Shown in pieces: positions 60,144 through 64,000 of a DNA stretch of 64,000 nt; the stretch's first letter is position 1, and every line of letters begins with the position of its first letter. Below the pieces are notes generated by a model. It did not search any database. It worked only from the letters and a program-made list of their open reading frames with translations, and was not told the DNA's origin. The DNA comes from Verrucomicrobium sp. (GTDB taxonomy: Bacteria; Verrucomicrobiota; Verrucomicrobiia; Methylacidiphilales; UBA1321). The stretch is from NCBI GenBank assembly GCA_017849585.1, contig JAFIGT010000039.1:62001-126000 (forward strand), written 5' to 3'. The translations under genes were made by a program, and so were the position numbers.

Positions 60144-61514
60144 TTAGGGCGTGAGGCTCAAACTTTTCCGTGCGACGGTCGTTTTTTTGCGCGGCGCGGG
60201 CTCGGGTGCTGTGGTGGGAGGAGGTTCCGGCGCGGCGATTTCCGTCGAGCGCATCCGGGCCAGTCGTTGCAATAATTGCGGGCGATTCAAAGCGTTCGGA
60301 TCCACGCTCTGCTCCACGCACATCGCGGCGGCCACGCCGACAGCTTCGCCTGTCGCGACGGCATCGCCGGTCACGCGGTAGCTGGCAAAGGCAATGTGAT
60401 CGCCCGAGATGCAGCGGCCCGCCATCATCAGGTTATCCACATCGCGAGCGACGAGACAGCCGAACGGAATATCATAGAAGGGGAAGAAGACGTGTGTCAG
60501 CCCCGTGCCTTCCTTTGGATCGGGATGATGGATGTCCGCCATGAAACGTACATGACAGATGCCGTCGTCGAATTTCTTGTTCGACTGCAATTCCTCTACC
60601 GTCAGATAATGATGGCCCCGGATGCGGCGGCTCTCGCGAATTCCAAGGAACGGTCCCGTATCCATCAGGTAAACGTCCTTCCAAGCCGGACCCGCGTGCT
60701 GACGATACAGTTCCACCAGTTGGCGAATCTCAGCGCGTCCTTGGATTTCAGCGCGCGTCAGATTACGCACATCAATGCCGCTTCCGTACAGATGCGTGGC
60801 CATCAACATGAACACACCCGGTTGGCCCGGCTGCGGAAATAACGTCACATCGCCATAGCTTGGCTCTACTCCGGCTCGCCGCGCGATGTCCAGCAAGGGC
60901 TGGATATGAACGGTCTCCCCCGTGTAGCCACCGATGCGACCGTAGAGTGTCATCGGCTGCACTTTGCCATCCTTTGGACGACCGTACTCAAATGCGCAAC
61001 CGGCCTGAGCCGCCACGTCGCCGTCGCCCGTGGTGTCGATGACCACTTTGGCTTTGATGAATTCGCGACCCGATTTGCTTTCGGTATAAACGCCCGTCAC
61101 GCGGCGACCCTCGCGCGCTACGGCGGCAACGGAGGTATAAAGTTGGACCTCGATACCTGTCTCGATGATCATCTCGTCGAGCAACGTCTTCATCGCTTCC
61201 AATCCATACACCGGCCAGTTCGGCCACTGCTTGCAATACACCGCCGCGCCGCGTTCTTCCAAACGGCGGCGAATCTCGCAATTCAGTCCGTCCTTATGTT
61301 CCGTATCGATCAGGATCGTCAGCGCGCCCGCCGTCCACACACCGCCGAGGAACGGGTGTCGCTCCAGCAAGAGCACTTTCGCTCCGGCGCGAGCTGCGGT
61401 GAACGCAGCTGCGATTCCGGCGGGGCCACCTCCGCAGACGAGGACATCGGTTTCGCGGACAACGGGCACCTGTCGTGCGGGTTCAAAGATGGTGGGAGAA
61501 GCGGTGGGGTTCAT
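60144..61514 (-). CDS. FAD-dependent oxidoreductase (FAD_oxidored type)
   Basis: A 456-residue flavoprotein. The FAD loop VLVCGGGPAG (residues 24-33) is followed by RHPFLGGVWTAGALT, then DTTGDGDVAAQAGC and a late DVDNLMMAGRCISGDHIAFASYR, all typical of the FAD_oxidored family found beside glycan-degrading genes. No signal peptide is seen. After about residue 425 comes an unusual tail rich in Pro, Glu and Thr (PEPPPTTAPEPAP) with basic residues (RKKTTVARK), which is not part of the fold. The start at ATG 61514 avoids residues from the longer frame to 61583. Substrate unknown. It is 68 bases downstream in position from the pseudopilin cassette start and reads in the same direction. Confidence 0.83.
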   Translation of the reverse strand: MNPTASPTIFEPARQVPVVRETDVLVCGGGPAGIAAAFTAARAGAKVLLLERHPFLGGVWTAGALTILIDTEHKDGLNCEIRRRLEERGAAVYCKQWPNWPVYGLEAMKTLLDEMIIETGIEVQLYTSVAAVAREGRRVTGVYTESKSGREFIKAKVVIDTTGDGDVAAQAGCAFEYGRPKDGKVQPMTLYGRIGGYTGETVHIQPLLDIARRAGVEPSYGDVTLFPQPGQPGVFMLMATHLYGSGIDVRNLTRAEIQGRAEIRQLVELYRQHAGPAWKDVYLMDTGPFLGIRESRRIRGHHYLTVEELQSNKKFDDGICHVRFMADIHHPDPKEGTGLTHVFFPFYDIPFGCLVARDVDNLMMAGRCISGDHIAFASYRVTGDAVATGEAVGVAAAMCVEQSVDPNALNRPQLLQRLARMRSTEIAAPEPPPTTAPEPAPRKKTTVARKSLSLTP

Positions 61515-61624
61515 AGAAATATGTAACGATTTAAATTTCGATAACCAAATCATCGCACTACGCCAGAGTAAATGATAGGGCACTTCTGAAACAAAAATAG
61601 GACTCTAGTAACAAAAGAGGTGAA

Positions 61625-64000
61625 TCAATTGCGAATGACGCGCACGCGCATGAATCGCTTGCTGTCAGTGCCGATGGGTTGCACGTCCTTGGCAACGATG
61701 GTTTCTATTCCCTCGACCGGTGTATTGTCCTCGACGTGCACCTGATTTTCCTCCTGCAGCGGATCCAGCGAGGTCCACGGGCCATTTGGCTCGTTGGCGA
61801 CTTCGACCCGAAAGAGGAGATCGGTGGCATTTTTATTGCGAGTGAAGGTGCACGTCAGGTAGCGGGTTCCATTGAGGGATTGCTCCTGCACATAGGGTAG
61901 GCTGGTGGGAGAGAGCTGCAGGGGGGTGCCGTTGCTGTCGCGTAGGTGATAACCCAGGGCGTAACGCAGCAGATTTGTCACCCCATCGGCCAGTGGTTGA
62001 TCCAAATCACCCGACAGACCGGCAATCGCCTCGGTTGAGCCAAAGTTAATCAGGCGCCAGTTGTTCAGGTTGGGAGCCACATACGGCGACGCCGCAACAA
62101 CAGTGCTGTATGTTCCCACATATGATGCATTGAACGGTTTGATGCGGAAGCGGTACGTCTGCCATTGCGGGGCTGTATAAACGAATTGCAGCGTCTCGGA
62201 ATTCACGGTGCTCACTGTGCTGTAATTCGCTCCATTATCCGAAGATACTTCGATCTGGTACGACGAAGCGCCGTCGACGGTATTCCAGTTCAAGACGATT
62301 TCTCCGGTGGCGGTTCCGGGATTTGCGGTGATCGCGGTAATCGTCGCCACGGGTCCCAACGTGAGGGTGATACTGACGGCGGCCGCTTCGCTCGTGGCCA
62401 CGCCATCCGTGGCGGTATAGGTAAACATATCGGTTCCGGTATATCCACCGAAGGAACGATACGAGTAGGCGCCGGTCGTAGCATTCACACTCACCGTGCC
62501 ATGGGCGGGAGCTTGCGCGATCGCGTAGGTCACTGTTTTTCCCTCGGGATCGACGGCGCTGACATTGCCCGTGGCGGGTGTATTGGAAAAAGCTGAAAGC
62601 GTTTTCGGAGCAGCCAGCGGAGGGAAATCCGCGGGAATAACCGTCAACAGCCGGAACGCATCGCGTTTGTTTCCCAGCACATCCGTCGCCACGACGGTCA
62701 ACGCATGAGTTCCCGCGGTGGGAGTAAACGTCCAACGCCACAAGGGTCCGGTCGTCAAGGCCCCCAACCACGTCGCGCCATCATAGAAATCCACCGACGC
62801 GAGCGCATTCGTCTGATCGAAATCCCGCGGGTCAATCTCGATGGGCACTGAAGTGCCGGCCGCCACCGAGTCCGCGAATAACGCGGGCGTGACGATGCGC
62901 AGCGCGGAATGCGTGGGGATGGCGCTGCGGGTGACGAGATCGGTGGACGTCATCGCGCGATAAATGCGGGCCGTTGTTTCGTCCGGCAACCACGAGGCGG
63001 TGCTGACGACTCCGGTGTAGCTCGCGTAGGGAGCGACCGTCGTGAACGAACTCGTGGCGCTCGGCGTTGTCGCGGACGAATAAGTCGTGCGATCCCCCAG
63101 CCATCCGGAAGTATCCGCGAGCGTCAGTAGCGTGGGAAAGGTTCCAGCCGTGGCCGTGGGGGAGGGTGCCATCGGGCGCGGGTAACGCAGTTTGACCACT
63201 TCCGCAATCCATGCCCAACCGGCCTCCCACGCCTGATTGCCGCCGGTGTTGTGACCTACATTCCAGTTCATGCAGAAGGCCACTTGCGCCCCCTGGCTGC
63301 GCCACCAAGTGAACATCTCCTGCGCTTTCAGGGGATTGGTGAAGGGATTGTTATCCACCGATCCGGGCACAAAGAGTCCGGGAACTTTTTTGGATGCAGC
63401 ACTCAGCGTGGGATTCGACCACTCGCCACCGCAAAACGGCACGAAAGCGATCACCCGCTCCGGCCAATTCCGCACGAGAAAACACGAATCGAAGGCTCCG
63501 CGCGAAAACCCGGCGATGGCCAGAGGCGCATTGGAAATTTCCGGGCGACCTGAGACAGCGGCCGCTTGGTTCAGCACCTCCTGCACGGCGGCTTTGATCT
63601 TGGCCGTATCGTTGCCCATCAGATTCATGCGCGCGCCCTGCGTGTAACCGATCAAACCGAAGCCCATCGCGCGCGCCGCCTCCTGCGCCACCAAATCATG
63701 TGCCAGGTAGCGATAGTCCGAGCCATCACCGGGCCCGATGAAAACAATGCCGCGAATGACCGGCTCCGTGGCGGGCAACCACAATCGAAAACTTCCCGAC
63801 TCCGTGCTGGTGGTCGTGCTATAGGTCGCGGTGAAAGTCCAAAACGGTTCCGCAAGAATCCGAGACGAATCGGCTTCGACGCGCACATTATCCCATGAGG
63901 TCAAATTGGTGGTGCCTGCGGTTGATTCCGTGTACCGAATCGATTCCAGCATCAATGCCGAGTCACCGTTCGCGCCCCATTTCGAACGCACTAGTTGATG
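61625..64000 (-). CDS. Multidomain secreted esterase-like protein (N-terminal part outside window)
   Basis: The frame is open to the window edge, so the GTG at 63991 is probably internal and at least 791 residues are seen. The first about 40 residues look like the end of a beta-sandwich (SWDNVRV). An alpha/beta-hydrolase domain follows with GFSRGAFDS (serine near residue 166 of the visible part) and a histidine in NWNVGHNTGG. A cadherin-like Ig repeat (YTGTDMFTYTATDG) and a fibronectin type III domain follow, and the C-terminal region ends with a beta domain. This suggests an extracellular carbohydrate or xylan esterase. The precise family is uncertain. No PEP-CTERM tail is present. Confidence 0.7.
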   Translation of the reverse strand, partial: HQLVRSKWGANGDSALMLESIRYTESTAGTTNLTSWDNVRVEADSSRILAEPFWTFTATYSTTTSTESGSFRLWLPATEPVIRGIVFIGPGDGSDYRYLAHDLVAQEAARAMGFGLIGYTQGARMNLMGNDTAKIKAAVQEVLNQAAAVSGRPEISNAPLAIAGFSRGAFDSCFLVRNWPERVIAFVPFCGGEWSNPTLSAASKKVPGLFVPGSVDNNPFTNPLKAQEMFTWWRSQGAQVAFCMNWNVGHNTGGNQAWEAGWAWIAEVVKLRYPRPMAPSPTATAGTFPTLLTLADTSGWLGDRTTYSSATTPSATSSFTTVAPYASYTGVVSTASWLPDETTARIYRAMTSTDLVTRSAIPTHSALRIVTPALFADSVAAGTSVPIEIDPRDFDQTNALASVDFYDGATWLGALTTGPLWRWTFTPTAGTHALTVVATDVLGNKRDAFRLLTVIPADFPPLAAPKTLSAFSNTPATGNVSAVDPEGKTVTYAIAQAPAHGTVSVNATTGAYSYRSFGGYTGTDMFTYTATDGVATSEAAAVSITLTLGPVATITAITANPGTATGEIVLNWNTVDGASSYQIEVSSDNGANYSTVSTVNSETLQFVYTAPQWQTYRFRIKPFNASYVGTYSTVVAASPYVAPNLNNWRLINFGSTEAIAGLSGDLDQPLADGVTNLLRYALGYHLRDSNGTPLQLSPTSLPYVQEQSLNGTRYLTCTFTRNKNATDLLFRVEVANEPNGPWTSLDPLQEENQVHVEDNTPVEGIETIVAKDVQPIGTDSKRFMRVRVIRN

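Noticed and set aside
1-64000. Insertion sequences, integrases, CRISPR arrays, tRNA or rRNA genes
   Set aside because: No transposase or integrase motifs, no regularly spaced repeats, and no tRNA-like cloverleaf or rRNA sequence was recognised.

Overview
The window looks like a chromosomal segment of a Verrucomicrobiota bacterium. The main evidence is the four-gene Verru_Chthon cassette at 55.7-60.1 kb (a family set named after Verrucomicrobium and Chthoniobacter), several PEP-CTERM proteins, pseudopilins ending in an FxDGHVE motif, and many secreted (beta/alpha)8-barrel hydrolases, Gfo/Idh/MocA oxidoreductases and LacI/AraC regulators. A Chthoniobacter/Terrimicrobium-like or Opitutae-like lineage fits, but the sequence alone does not fix the genus. 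I saw no rRNA, tRNA, insertion sequence, phage gene or CRISPR array.

Region 1 (1-10.26 kb) is a compact nitrate-assimilation and molybdenum-cofactor block. In order it has the end of an outer-membrane porin, a CysJ-like diflavin reductase, a NirA-like sirohaem nitrite reductase, a fused DmsB/DmsC-type iron-sulfur plus membrane-anchor protein, and a NasA-type molybdopterin nitrate reductase. These are followed by moaA on the opposite strand, a MOSC protein and mobA. The reductase genes are spaced or overlapped by a few bases and look like one operon.

Region 2 (10.4-16.5 kb) is a secreted-hydrolase module: PEP-CTERM protein, unanchored secreted protein, clan GH-A hydrolase, pseudopilin and LacI regulator. 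Region 3 (16.5-32.6 kb) handles amino sugars and related sugars. It holds a GH20 hexosaminidase, four Gfo/Idh/MocA-type proteins (two of them unusual), an unknown barrel protein with a SIS-domain partner, a sugar isomerase/epimerase and two AraC regulators. An operon here encodes NagB fused to a degenerate PIG-L domain, a ROK-like kinase and an intact PIG-L deacetylase.

Region 4 (32.6-43.4 kb) repeats the hydrolase module (pseudopilin, GH-A enzyme, PL22-like beta-propeller, LacI regulator, divergent PEP-CTERM gene) and adds a 2-hydroxyacid dehydrogenase, an AraC regulator and a GH36 alpha-galactosidase. Region 5 (43.4-55.7 kb) is a minus-strand group of three GH-A hydrolases, a PEP-CTERM protein, its unanchored paralogue and a GH71/99-like enzyme, with a divergent AraC gene. 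Region 6 (55.7-60.1 kb) is the Verru_Chthon cassette, whose gene order matches GspH-I-J-K minor pseudopilins. Region 7 (60.1-64.0 kb) has an FAD oxidoreductase and a truncated multidomain secreted esterase-like protein.

Two themes stand out. Secreted GH-A enzymes, PEP-CTERM proteins, pseudopilins and a one-component regulator recur together three times, which suggests a surface glycan-processing system. The AraC-linked intergenic regions carry short direct repeats about two helical turns apart, as expected for AraC-type half-sites. No sugar transporter or SusC/D pair is present in the window.
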